Assembly: GCA_024305745.1 (NCBI GenBank)
Contig: JAHRBS010000008.1
Location: forward strand, 1,736,001-1,800,000
Source of the DNA: Polyporus tsugae
Lineage: Eukaryota > Basidiomycota > Agaricomycetes > Polyporales > Polyporaceae
DNA: 64,000 bases
Direction of reading: 5' to 3'
A model generated the notes under the pieces. The model was given only the letters and a program-made list of their open reading frames with translations. It was not told the DNA's origin and did no database searches. Each line of letters starts with the position of its first letter. Within the stretch, counting starts at the first letter, position 1. Both the position numbers and the translations under genes were made by a program. Positions 23,230-33,681 of the stretch are shown in pieces.

Positions 23230-24006
23230 GGGGTTTGCTGCGAGCAGGCCTCCCGCGATGGAGTCTGAGTCGTGTTGCGGATAGTTTGTAACTGGACTAG
23301 TGTGTCGGAAGGAGCGTGCGTATCATAACTCGTGCAGTTCTTGTGAGCCTAATCGGGTGAGGGAGATGCGCATGCCGAGGCACCAGGAACCGGAATTGAA
23401 AAGTGAATATTGAAGCTACAGTATTCAACAAGAGCCGGATATCTCGAAACTCTCAGGGCGAGCTTCTCTAGGGCGTCTTTAGTGAGTTTAGTCTAGTTCC
23501 ATGCTCTCAATTGAAACTGATCACTTGAGTGACAGTCCACGCGTCGCCCGAGACCACCTCTCTGAGGTTTTCCAGCTGTAAAGCTACCGCTTGAGTCGAT
23601 GGAACGCTCTCGCCACTTGTTTCTGCGCTTAACTGATCTATTTGGGGTGCGTACTCGCGTTAACGTTGGGTCGGAGGACTTCTGTTGTAAACCTTGCGGT
23701 AAGTGCAGCTATCCACGTCAGGTGCTCGAAGACATTAATGAAGCCACGTTTTCTCTAGGTTTGGAAGCGACGAGGTGGTTAACCAGCCACGCGCCTTGCA
23801 TTAATATCCGTTGTCTCTTTTGACCCTCTAGAAAAAAAACTTGTCGGTACAGCGACGAGGGACAAGTGACTTCTAATAGAGTTTCTTTCCAGCTCCCCCA
23901 TGATGACCACATAAAACACTGCGCCTGTCGGATTGCCCTTCCCCAAGATCCTTCACCCTGTCCATGACCTCGCCTTTCTCGTGCTGTCGGAAGCTGTCAC
24001 GAGGAG
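23230..24006. other. Spacer between duplicated units
   Basis: 23230-23440 is the tail of unit A (3' flank of the AKR). From 23440 to about 24000 the sequence is unique to this place in the window, with one uncharacterised 74-codon frame at 23599-23823 that I do not support as a gene. Confidence 0.45.
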
Positions 24007-24660
24007 ATGGATTGGGATTGTTCGAACGCCGTTGCCTTCGGCCAGCACCCCCACAACGCAACGACCTCGCCGTCGCTGCCCGCTAGTTATCCCACCCCTC
24101 CCGCCGCGGCACCGTCAGACCATACGACGACTGCCAATACTACTGTCGCTGGACGTCGGGCACCCAAGAGGCACAGCCGTAACGAACACACCACATTCGA
24201 GGATGTGGTGGCAATCGACTCGGTATGTGGTCGGCAGTATCCGCGTTGCAGTTCAGTCAAAAGCTGAGGCCCGACGTGTCGTAGACCTTGCACGAGATCC
24301 CTCAGAAGCCTTACAGCAACGGTATCGGTGTTGAGAGGGACGCCGGCATACGGATTGATTACCGGTCCCGTGGCTTTACAGTGGGGATGGTGCTCTCGGG
24401 CGACCTCAGCGAGATCTCCAATCCCGACGAGATCGTGCTCGGGCTGGGGGGACGATCTTGGTCCGAGAAGGCATCGTTTCACGTTGAGGTGCGCACATCC
24501 ACCATCCACGTGTTCGTGTTCGCTCGCAACGAGGATTAATGAGGGCTCATGCTTCCATCCCATAGTTCTGTGACTCCACAGCCGCTTTCGGGAACAGCAG
24601 CGTGTTAAGAAGGGTCCCGCCGGGCACCGGTGTTCCCGGAGGCATTGTCGCCGCCGTCTA
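24007..24660 (+). pseudogene. Truncated relative of the 7.3-8.1 kb gene, cut at the duplication junction
   Basis: Exon 24285-24488 encodes EIPQKPYSNG and FTVGMVLSGDLSEISN, clearly related to exon 2 of the gene at 7279-8120, with the same 68 codons, phase-0 acceptor (gtcgtag) and phase-0 donor (gtgcgc). A plausible first exon from ATG 24007 to 24222 (MDWDCSNAV start, Thr/Pro/Ala-rich) joins in phase but does not resemble the first exon of the other gene. Downstream, after a possible acceptor at about 24591, the reading runs only some 60 bases before meeting sequence copied from the RING gene at about 24628. The normal third and fourth exons are absent. I infer that unit B inserted into, or recombined with, this gene and removed its 3' half. 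Confidence 0.55.
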
Positions 24661-24740
24661 AGCGTGTTGTCACCCCTCCGCCAACAAGCATGCTGTCGGC
24701 CAACGCACAGGCGATGGCGTCCCGCCTAGAGCGGACGGGC
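24628..24740 (+). pseudogene. RING-gene remnant lacking the RING finger
   Basis: Shares CCAACAAGCATGCTGTCGGC and GCCTAGAGCGGACGGGC with 20.68-20.74 kb of the intact gene. Frame-disrupting differences (GTCGCCGCCGTCTAA puts a stop where the parent has TCGTCGCCGCC) and loss of every zinc-ligand codon make it non-functional as a ligase. Confidence 0.8.
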
Positions 24741-25276
24741 CGCCGCTTGCTATGACCAGGTGTGGTGGTGTGTCCCTCTGTTCATCGCGCTTGTCGATGC
24801 TGTTTCTGCGTCCTATTCTTGCAGTAATCTTGTATGACATGACTGTACCATGCTGTTGTGTTGATAATGCAATTTATCATCCTGCTTTCTACACGGGATC
24901 GATCCCGCCTCGAACAAATGCGTGTGAGTCTTCCCACCTCTGATTCCGTCGAGATTACTGATGCTTGGCTTCTATCGGTCCTCTTACCTCCACGTATATG
25001 CCGGGTCTGGAGTATTTCCTTTGGACCACCAATGAAAGTTAGATGGTGTCGGCATCCTGCTCGCGATAAGACACAGACGGCGCTAACGGCGGCACGGACT
25101 CCCATCCCGAATGGTTCTATCCAGTCATAGTTACCGGTCGGCATATGCGTCTGGGACGACAGAAGACTTTCTTTGTCATGGATCATAGATAACATAGATA
25201 ATATTTCATAACGTCAATCCACGAGATGCGACTGATCGAGTTACCCTTACAGGCCAGAGCTCCAGCGCACTGCGAG

Positions 25277-25284
25277 TATATAAA
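25277..25284 (+). promoter_or_regulatory. TATA box of AKR copy B
   Basis: TATATAAA in context GCGAG-TATATAAA-CCGATGGG, 117 bases upstream of the ATG, matching the copy A promoter. Confidence 0.55.
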
Positions 25285-25400
25285 CCGATGGGTAGAGGTG
25301 GGAGGGGACAACCCTGTCCTCCCTCGCCCCTCGAACGTCCCATCCAACCAAGCTTCAAGCGTTTTTCACCTTATAACCGTCTTTCCAACCGTACATCGGA

Positions 25401-26978
25401 ATGCCCGGGGTCGTCGATCTTATGGGTCCCGCACGCCTCACCCCGACCAAGCTCGGTCGCCACCGCCGGCTAAGCGACAAGGCAGGGATCCACGTCTCGC
25501 CGATCTGCCTCGGGGGCATGAGCATCGGGGACAAGTGGGCAGAGTACGGCTTGGGCGCCATGGACAAGGCGTCGAGCTTCACGCTGCTCGACGCGTTCTA
25601 CGATGCAGGCGGGAACTTCATCGACACCGCGAACAACTACCAGGACGGGAGCTCGGAGGCGTTCATCGGCGAGTGGATGGAGACCCGCGGGATCAGGGAC
25701 CAGATCGTCATTGCGACTAAAGTAAGTAAGAATTTCAACTTTAAAGGTCGGCGAGGAGCCCGATTGGATGGCTGAGCGTGACGGGACGGCCCGGGGCAAT
25801 AGTATACGACCAACTACAAGCGCGGCAGGACGGATATCAAGCAGCACTCGGCTTACACCGGGAACAATATGAAATCACTCCACCTCTCGGTCGAGGAGTC
25901 TCTCAAGAACCTGCGGACCAGTTACATCGACATTCTCTACATCCACTGGGTGAGCGAACTATCTGGCGCAATACATCCCACATATTCATTCCCTTTCCAC
26001 AGTGGGACTACCAGACCAGCGTCGAGGAGGTCATGAACGGGCTCCATGGCCTCGTCATGGCCGGCAAAGTGCTCTACCTTGTAAGCCCTTCACCTCCTCC
26101 CACTTCTCTCGTCGTCTTCACTCGCTCAACACCATCCTACCGCACACAGGGTATCTCCGACGCGCCCGCCTGGATCGTCTCCCGTGCGAACCAGTACGCG
26201 CGCGACCACGGCAAGACGCCGTTCAGCGTCTACCAAGGCCAGTGGAATGTCATGACGCGCGACCTCGAGCGGGACGTCATCCCGATGGCCCGGGCCGAGG
26301 GTATGGCGCTCGCGCCTTGGAACGTGCTGGCTGGGGGCAGGATCCGCTCGGACGCGCAGGAGCATGCGCGCCGCGAGACAGGCGAGAAGGGTGAGTCCAA
26401 GTCGCCAGAGTCGCGCCTGCTAAGGGTGTGCTGATGCATGGCGGTTCTTCATCCTTGTGCTGTGTGCCAGGACGGGTGTTCTTGACCGACGAGTGGGAGC
26501 GCACCGAGACAGAGCGCAATGTCGCGCGGGTGCTTGAGGAGGTCGCCGCTGAGGTTGGCGCGAAGAGCGTCCAGGCCGGTACGTCGCGTGGAGATCTGTT
26601 GACTTTGTCAGCGAGTCTAAGTTCGGGGCGTGTGCAGTCGCGATCGCGTACGTGATGCAGAAGGTGCCGTACGTGTTCCCCATCGTCGGCGGGCGCAAGG
26701 TCGAGCATCTCCATGGGAACCTCGAGGCGCTCGATATCGCGCTCACCGAAGCGCACATCCGCAAGATCGAGGGCGCGGTGCCATTCGAGGTGGGCGTTCC
26801 GCACGACCTCACAGTGAGTTGCGAAGTGTTGTGTTGGCAGGGGGCTACAGACTGATGAGGATTGTGTCGATGGCACTGCTAGGGCGACGGCACATTTTAT
26901 AACATGCTCTACACCAGCGCCGGGCAGTACGATATGTGGCCTGCTCGCCAGGCGATTCGTCCGGGCGGGTCTAACTGA
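25401..26978 (+). CDS. Aldo/keto reductase, aryl-alcohol dehydrogenase type, copy B
   Basis: Second AKR of the duplicated unit with the same seven-exon layout (first exon 25401-25721, second from 25803, stop TGA at 26976-26978). The open frame appears intact and the tetrad candidates are kept: Asp in FIDTANN, Tyr in NYQDG, Lys before the first donor, His in the YIHWWDY segment. Visible differences from copy A include LMGPARLTPTK for LMGPAGPAPTK near the N-terminus, GRVFLTDEW for GRVFYTDEW, PFEVGVPHD for PFEAGVPHD, and YNMLYTSAG for YNMGYTSAG near the C-terminus. Exons 2-4 and their introns look identical to copy A. Recent duplication with both promoters kept suggests gene dosage, or early divergence of substrate range. 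Confidence 0.92.
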
Positions 26979-26997
26979 GGGGCTTGCTGCGAGCAGG

Positions 26998-27142
26998 TCA
27001 CCCTCATCCCTCTGTGTCGCACCGCCCTCACCTCTCCGGGTCACACTCCGACCATCCGCACCCGTCTGAGTTCCCTCGGGGTCGCACTAGCTCGTCACCC
27101 GCACCCGCACCCGCACCCGTCTAGGTCGCCTTCTAGCCACCT
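26998..27142. repeat. Insertion with CACCCG hexamer array, present only in unit B
   Basis: Sits between GAGCAGG and CCTCCCGCGA, which are adjacent in unit A (around 23248). It ends with several direct CACCCG hexamers (about 27095-27119) and has CACCCGTCT-like words at both ends of the hexamer zone. No coding potential. Confidence 0.7.
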
Positions 27143-27823
27143 CCCGCGACGGAGTCGTGTTGCGAATAGTTATGTAACTGTACTAGGGGCTCGGAAGGAG
27201 CATGCGTGTCGCACTTCATGCAGTTCTTGTTGGTCATGCGCCCGATCATCCACTATTTGGTATATTTGGGATCAAGACACCCACGGCACCCAGCAGGCTG
27301 TCTCCACATCTCATATTTTGACCGTGGTAGACGAGCGTGTGGTCCATAGTGAATATTGAAGGGTATACAGTATTCAACAAGGATGGACGGAGTGGTAGGC
27401 TGTGGCAAAGGCAAATGGCGGATCCCAGTGCATTATCCGGACAAGCTCGACCGCAGAGTCGAATTCATTCAAGTCATGACCAGAACCATCCAGACCACGG
27501 TCTCCGTGACGCTTCGAACAGAAAACGCGGTGGGATAGAAGATGATAGGCCTCGTGGTCGACATATGTACACAGCGCTTGACCGGTTGCGGCACGACGTC
27601 GCTTGCTGGAGGCCGCCACGAGTTCCAAGAGCATGAATCCTCTAGCCTGCGCGAGGTATGTGTATAGTAAACGCGAGCGACACTTTGAAGTTCGAGCAAG
27701 CGTTCGCAAACAAAAAGGACGCGCCTAATACAGTATTCCTATTGACCAATCTACAATCCTGTCCTGTATTATCTTGCTGTTCCCTGCCACCCGCGTATGC
27801 GATCCCTGCCTTCACTTCCCTGG
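27143..27823. other. Unit B tail and intergenic sequence
   Basis: Homology with unit A ends at about 27385. The remaining 440 bases contain only short frames without recognisable features. Confidence 0.4.
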
Positions 27824-28690
27824 TCAGGAATCGCTGCGTGCAATATTTCCTTCTGAAGTGTTAGCACTCCTTAAGCTCATCGAGCCCACTTTGCACGAAC
27901 CTGTCGGCTCGTCTGAGTCGGCGCTCACGGAAGAGCATGCGGCGGTGTTAGTCCTAGGACGCCACGGAAGCTCGCTACGCTCCGACTCGGACGCTCTGCT
28001 GTCATTGTAGCGGTTTGGCAGCAGGTGTGGGTCGCGGAGGTTGAGCATGAGGCGCGTGATGAGCGAGCTGGCGATGCTGATCGCCGAGCCCCATGGTTAG
28101 CATGCAAGTTGATATGGAAATAGAGCAGGCGGGAGACAAGACGCACACGTTCGTGATAGTGACGCTGATGCCTCTGTAGACGGCCTGTAAAACATTGGAT
28201 CAATATTGAGGATTTTCCATGGCGCTGGATCGATGGCACGCTTACTTGTGCGAGCTGCACATTGGAATGTGGTCAGTGCGACGGCCGGCGAACCAAAAGA
28301 AAAGGACATACAATGCAGGTTAGGATGTTGCACAAGTGGCATACGAGCAGCACGCTGCATAGACGAATTGCACGGTCAAGTATTTGGGCGCATGTGAGTC
28401 GTTGCGCTTCCGAGTCATCGGCGATGGGATGGCCACATACGCAAAGTAGAATGCACCTAGGATTTGATCGCACTGGGGTCAACCGTCTATCCTTGCCTGT
28501 CGACGCTCCATGCTTGACACACGTACCATCGCGAAGCAAAATGCTCAGAATGTTGCCCCGCCATCTTGAATTGACTCCGAGCGCTCGGTATAGGGTGAGC
28601 GCGAATACGGTTGTGTCGTACGCGAGCACGCTCGACCAGGTCTACGCGGGTACCTGCTGGCAGAGACGGACGGCGGCACAGTAGGAAGGT
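27824..28690 (-). CDS. DUF6533-like multi-pass membrane protein, N-terminus unresolved
   Basis: Minus-strand exons give the pattern of basidiomycete DUF6533-domain membrane proteins: a membrane helix with YDTTVFALTLYRALG, the loop LLRDGT, a helix VLLVCHLCNILTC, then VTITN joined to SLITRLMLNLRDP, followed by a Ser/Glu-rich hydrophilic tail ending near 27824. The conserved RLMLNLRD block just after the last helix is the strongest marker. Function of the family is unknown. Introns lie near 28.40-28.53, 28.22-28.32 and 28.05-28.10 kb, but the first one to two helices, expected above 28.64 kb, cannot be modelled with confidence. It may be a 5'-truncated gene. No link to its neighbours is evident. 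Confidence 0.45.
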
Positions 28691-28699
28691 CCTGGATTG

Positions 28700-29106
28700 C
28701 ATGCGATGAACGCAAGATGAACGTTTAATGAAATCGTCGAGCATCGTCGAGCGAGATTAGGACAAGAGACATACCCTCCGGCGGGATGTCGGACCAAACC
28801 TTGAGGGTTACCGGTTACTTGCATGTCAGTGATATATGTTCCCATGTCATCGAGGGGGGCACGAGTATCCCGAGGGTGCCTACAGACTTAAAAGTTATAA
28901 ATGATCCGGAAAAGCATGGCGCCAATAAACGGGGATCTTCATAGTAGCACGACCCTCGACTCGGACACTCGTGAGTCTACATCAAATAGTGGGCTCAATT
29001 TATTTGTGTCGGTCGGTAGTCGCGCTACAAGCCTTGGCTTATAGGTCGAAGCATTCATCAACGGTTTCATGGTCCTAACGCAACAGCGTAAGGGTGTTTG
29101 TTTGTA
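28700..29106. other. Intergenic, nothing recognised
   Basis: About 400 bases between two minus-strand genes, without repeats or open frames of note; it may hold unmodelled first-exon sequence of the membrane-protein gene. Confidence 0.35.
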
Positions 29107-30480
29107 CTAGCCATATATATAGCTGCCAGGCGATGCGAATTCGACACTCACCAGGTATTCCACATACAATACCCCTCTCTGTAGGAGAGCCGGAAACATA
29201 TCCTCCAGAAGAGGACGATACAGCTCGATGTTCTCTTTCTTCGTAAACTCGAACACGACGGCCCGAATGGAGGGAAAGGCCGGCTGTGTGAGGATGCGCT
29301 CGACTTCGGGAAGCCTCTCAGCGTTGATGAGGGTCGACGGCTGGCGGTGCATTGGTTGGGAGTGGAAGATCCGGATCTCTCGCAGACTCGCGGGTGCTTG
29401 CGCGAGAATCGTCGCCAGAACGGAACCGGAGATGTAACCGACGTCGGGAGATTGTCCCGACAACACCGTGACGTTGAGCGTCGTCAGACGAGGGCAAGAA
29501 TCCAACTTCAGTGCCGCCAACGCAGGTCCTAAAAGCCGCATTTTAATATGTTGACCTTTATGGAGTTGAATTCCGAGAACAACGTACCTGTCCACCAGTG
29601 TAACTGTGCCATGCTGTGAAAGTTTATTCGAAGGTGCTCTAGATTCCGACCGACCCTGTGGAGAAGCTGGCCCAACTGGGCGACATGGTGCGGCTGATCA
29701 ACAGACACGGTTAAGGATCGCAGTGTGTCTGGAGACAAGTTCTGGCGGAAAGAGGAAAGAATTGCTGGAGAGCAGATTCCTCGAACGACAACGGACTTGG
29801 ACGCCAACGGCTGTGCGAGGGAGACAGGTTTGGTCGGCCAATGTCCGTCCATCCATGGCAAGATCAAGTCGAGCGTGTCTGCATCGAACAGACTGACGAT
29901 GGAGAGAATGCGAAGGAATTGAGCCTCGCGGTTACACCCCCAAGCGTCATATGTCACACATTTGTCCCATACGAAGCGTCGCAGCTTGAACCGCGCGGAA
30001 AGCCTGCTATCGAGCGCGGGGGAAGCGCTCGATGGCGAGAATAGTAGAAAGGAGCATCTCAGGACCAGACTCAGGTACTCTAGGGCCGGTAGTCTGGCCA
30101 TGATACGATTGAAAGAGGAGTTGCGAGTGAAGGACACGAGTTTCTTGTTGTAGGAAGGCCGATCATCGCCGAAGATTGTAAGACTCTTGATGAGGGCTGC
30201 GATATGCGACTTTGACTTGACGAAGGTCGCAAAGTCGACAAGCTGTTCGACCGCGACCTTGACGGATGCGAGGACGTGAAGTCAAACTCCACCAGGTGTG
30301 GGAAAGACACGAGCAGCTTTTGAGGGTCGTCCTTCTCTTGTCGCCTTGTATATAGCTTATGATCAAGTTTACGAGCTCGACGGGGAGATCTTGGATCGTT
30401 AGAAATTGCGCGTTATGGAATGTGGCGTTCAAGACATTGGTCGCGGAGTCGTAGGAGGACTTCACTTTGAAACGGGCGGA
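29107..30480 (-). CDS. F-box protein, possible frameshift after the F-box
   Basis: Predicted Skp1-Cullin-F-box substrate receptor. The N-terminal region encodes LTIQDLPVELVNLIISYI and SCSCLSHTW, a standard F-box. Further on the coding frame is SVKVAVEQLVDFATF, KSLTIFGDDRPS, then the exon ending near 29593 with FNRIMARLPALEYLSL and leucine-rich helix/strand units, an intron near 29.53-29.59 kb, and the final exon LKLDSCPRLTTLNV through to the stop at 29107. These resemble the degenerate leucine-rich C-termini of agaricomycete F-box proteins. Between HTW and LASVKVAV the frame changes by one base around 30285-30300 with no convincing intron, so either a short intron is missed or the gene is broken. 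No ATG is visible in the first frame; a start exon near 30.6 kb is possible but did not join in phase. Confidence 0.55.
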
Positions 30481-30705
30481 TCGGCGGGGCCGGGGCAGCC
30501 TGAAGAAGAATTGTTAAACGAATGTGTCCCCTCAGAATGCATGATACAACTCACATCGGATGGTTTGTATGGAGGATGGAAGTGGAACAGTGTCAACTGC
30601 AACGTTAACTGCAACAGGCGGCCCGGAGGCGACGAGAACCATACCAACCCCTGTCCCGGTGGTCTGAAAGCTCGCTATAATGGCTAGCTGGTATTAAGAG
30701 TTTAT

Positions 30706-30778
30706 CATAACTTGACGCAGTGGAAGCGTGCAGCGCGCATAACCCTGATGTCTCTGGGATCGAAACCAGTGTTTGCTA
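30706..30778 (+). pseudogene. Decayed initiator tRNA-Met copy
   Basis: Matches the tRNA at 16169-16240 along its length, including a long identical run TTGACGCAGTGGAAGCGTGC, the CATAACCCTGA anticodon-loop region and ATCGAAACCAG. Differences break the acceptor stem (CATAACT against GTTTGCT), mispair the anticodon stem (CAGCG/CCCTG) and add a base before the T arm. Anticodon CAT is kept. It is best read as a pseudogene or a retroposed tRNA relic rather than a working gene. Confidence 0.75.
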
Positions 30779-31316
30779 CTTTTTCCTTCACAGTTCTCTC
30801 TCCTACCCAAGCCACTATCAATACATACGGTAGAAGTTGGGGTAAAACTTATGCAATCCATTAGTCTGACTTTTGGCGACTACTTGAGCAACATCCGACT
30901 AGAGAGGATGCTCCACGATAAATATATTGGGTTGGGTGTGGGAGGAAAGACTAGCACTGTCAGGGGTCAAGGTGACCACTGACTTACCAATATTGGAGAT
31001 CTAAGATTGGGAGGGATAGAGGCCGCGGGGCCTGCGACTCCTCTCCCATCCTCCATAACCTCCCCTTGGTTTCCCCCATCCTCCTCGTCGTATGGCCAGC
31101 TTTGCCTCCTGGTGTGCGTAGCCGCCCTCCACTTCGCATCTCCCCCTTCCCCGCTTCTTGATCTGACGGCGAGCGGCACTGTCCTTGCCGGACGCCCGCT
31201 GCTTTCCTCTCCTCACAGACAACCATCAGTACGCGTCTTGGAACCGGGTCCGCACCATCCACCAGCAGCCCTACATCGCCCGTACCGACACCAACATCTC
31301 GCGCGTCGCTACCCGC
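30779..31316. other. Upstream region of the RING ligase gene
   Basis: About 540 bases. From 31020 to 31215 it is strongly pyrimidine-rich on the + strand, typical of a fungal promoter/leader; a frame open before the chosen ATG (ending RVATR) could be extra coding sequence from an upstream exon, but it has no ATG. Confidence 0.4.
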
Positions 31317-33681
31317 ATGTCCATGGCCACCCAGAACGCCGTCGTCATTGACATGGCCACCCCCGCCGCCCCTGCTACGACAACCACCACAAACTCCAAG
31401 GGCAGCGACACCCTCTTCGGACCCAACATTGGCGTCCTCGGAGGCGGCCCGGACTGGACGGAGAGCCAGGAGAAGAGCTCGGACGTGCTCACTCCAGACA
31501 TCGTCAAGGGTTGGATCGCAAAGAGCAAGGAGGTGAGTGTGTGCGTTCTGTTCGGAGCATGGGAATCGTTGTATGCGCGGGCTCCCAACCCCCACCCTAA
31601 TCCTCATTGTGTTAATTTCTCTACGCATTTCTACTGCGTTGCTGAGGCGTGCGCAAGCCCGGCGGCTGCCCATTCTGTGTCTCCGTCGTATCTAGGGCGG
31701 ACTTTCGATGCGTAGCGCGCTGAACTTGAGTTCATGCGGATTTCTCTGCATTCTCGTCGACCCCCTCGGTACCCCGACAGACATGTCCACTGGGGACGCA
31801 GCGGGATGTGTGTCGGGTTCCCACCACTGCCTCCACCGCAACCGTCACTCCGAGATGTCCGACGCGGAGGACGCTTCCTGACATGCGTTATTTCTGTCGT
31901 GTCTCACGTCTACCATTTGTGACGTTGTCCTGGGACGTCTGGCAGATGCCAGGGTCCGTTTCCAGTCATTGGAACAGCATTGAAAACCTTTTATCGTCTC
32001 TGAGGATAATCCTCAGACATGTCAGTACCGGTACAAGGTTACTCATATCCTCTCGTAACAGACCCACTATTCAACGACCACACTGCAAGCCCTGGTCAAT
32101 CTGAAGAGGCCGACTTTGAGGCTGTCTCCGTTGGAAAACGATGCTTCTGAAGATGCGGATCACGCGGACTCCCAGCACCATCACGCACTCGAATTCGAAT
32201 ACGACTGCGATGCCCCGAAGTGCGCCATTCGTGTCTACGTCAACCTGTCGGCAAAACACCCTCTCGCAGGCAAGGTCGATGGTTCTGGCCGCTCGAAGCT
32301 GCTGGTCTTTGAGACGACGACGGACGGTGGGTTTGGTAAGATGTTGAAGTTCGAGGACGGTGCGATGTTGGAGCTGGGGCGATTCGAGTACACGCAGGTA
32401 GCCACTCCGTCGGCCGATGTCCCGCAGCCCTCTACCTCCCCAGAACCTGGGAAGTCTTCTCGCGCCGAGACGCCAGCGGCCGAAGCCCCGCAGCGAAAGA
32501 AGCGGTTCACGAATTTCCACTTGCGCAAACGCAACCGGGACCGCAACGTCGCTGGCCCCGCCCTTGCCGTTCTGGACGCCGATGCGCAGCTCACTGAGAG
32601 CGAGGACAAAACCAAGGCGGCGAAGGAAGAAGAGGAGGGCGTACGGGTTAATATTCGGCTGATCGCGCTGGACGAGAACGGCAAGGACCTCCCGTCGCCG
32701 AACGAGCAGGCTACCTACCTTCACGTGGTCCGCTTCGGCGTTGCACCAACTCCTGTGGAGAGCGCGGAGGAAGGAGAGGATCATCGGCCGTGGGTCGTCA
32801 AGGTTGTCAAGCGTGAGGCTACGGTACGGTGCATTCAGCTTCGCGTGAGAAGTGCGCTGAATTCAACACGTCTAGATTGGACTGCACACCTTCCACCTCC
32901 ACGAGATCTATGGTCTTTCCGCCAACTCTACTACTTCTTCCCAGCCCACTGCGCCTCCTCCCACCGCCCAATTGGACAATCATACTTATCCACCTGTCGT
33001 GCCTCCCACGACGACGGAAGACGAGTCTTTGTCCGAGTGCCTCCTTTGCTTGTCGTCTCCCCGCGAGGTCGTCCTTCTCCCATGTCGTCATCTTGTCGCA
33101 TGTCGCGACTGCGCGGTGAACATGATCGAATTCGGCGCTGGCGGTACTATCGTGCACAATGAGAGCGAGACCAACCCTACTGCTGATGGTGCTGCTACCG
33201 AGGGTGCTACCACTGAAGCCAACGCTGAGGGCGCCCCGACCACGGGCACCGATGGTGCCCCTGCGACTCCCGCTCCTGCTCCGGTCCCCGCTATCCCCAC
33301 GATCCAAGCGAACCCCCGACGGAAACGTAAGGCCAAAGGCTGGTTCTGCCCCGTCTGCCGTCAACGTGAGCTTCTCTCCTTCTCTCTTTCTCTATCTCAC
33401 TGACCCGATCTCAATCTCATCTTATTTCCTATCTAGCATACACTTCTCTCCTCCGAATCACCACAACGCCTCCCGAGAAAGACGAGCATCGTGACTCGGA
33501 CGAGCTCGACGACCACTTGCCCGCGGTCATGACTGCCACCCCCACGACGACGGCCGCGCCTGCGCCCGCCCTTCAGTCCGAGCGCGGGCGGTTCGGGTTC
33601 TTGCGCGCATTCGGGCGGGGCGCGCCGCAGCCTCAGCCTGATATCGAGCGCGGGACGGCGCCGGCCGCGAACGTCGCTTAG
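31317..33681 (+). CDS. RING-type E3 ubiquitin ligase, MGRN1/LUL-like
   Basis: Model of 570 aa from exons 31317-31532, 32062-32823, 32876-33365 and 33437-33681, all in phase. N-terminal part: FGPNIGVLGGGP and TLQALVNLKRPTLRLSP. The middle holds the beta-rich domain that precedes the RING in Mahogunin-type ligases: EFEYDCDAPKCAIRVYV, LLVFETT, MLELGRFEY, and later VVKVVKREAT joined to IGLHTFHLHEIYGL. The C3HC4 RING is CLLCLSS, VVLLPCRHLVACRDC and, after a 65-residue Ala/Thr/Pro-rich insertion, CPVCRQPYTSLLRI. This insertion between the second and third zinc-ligand pairs is unusual. The tail is Pro/Ala-rich. The first intron (31533-32061) is long at 529 bases; a separate upstream gene for the first exon is possible. 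Role: ubiquitin transfer, cytosolic; substrates unknown. Confidence 0.82.

Larger units (their letters stand above)
20627..23440 (+). repeat. Segmental duplication, unit A (RING tail plus AKR)
   Basis: Matches unit B at about 24628-27385. The match starts near the GTTCCCGGAGGCAT segment in the RING gene and ends near GTGAATATTGAAG and ACAGTATTCAACAAG. Introns 1 to 4 of the two AKR genes look identical by eye, so the event is recent. Differences are a RING deletion and a CACCCG-rich insertion, both in unit B. Confidence 0.85.
24628..27385 (+). repeat. Segmental duplication, unit B
   Basis: Second copy of the 20.63-23.44 kb segment. It begins with about 113 bases of the RING gene linker, then jumps from the base equivalent to 20741 to that near 20973, deleting all RING-finger codons and the last intron. 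It continues through the AKR gene and its 3' flank, where about 145 extra bases (26998-27142) are present. Confidence 0.85.

Noticed and set aside
23599..23823. 74-codon Cys-containing frame resembling a zinc finger at first glance (CCKPCGKC)
   Set aside because: Only one Cys cluster, no second ligand pair, no homologue recognised and no splice context.
27095..27119. CACCCG array considered as telomeric or CRISPR repeat
   Set aside because: Only a few contiguous hexamers, no spacers, and the unit is unlike TTAGGG-type fungal telomeres.
32017..32146. Possible start ATG at 32017 with a frame open for about 43 codons
   Set aside because: This frame closes at TGA and is not the frame of the conserved TLQALVNLKRP segment; a 31-base intron that would connect them is too short.
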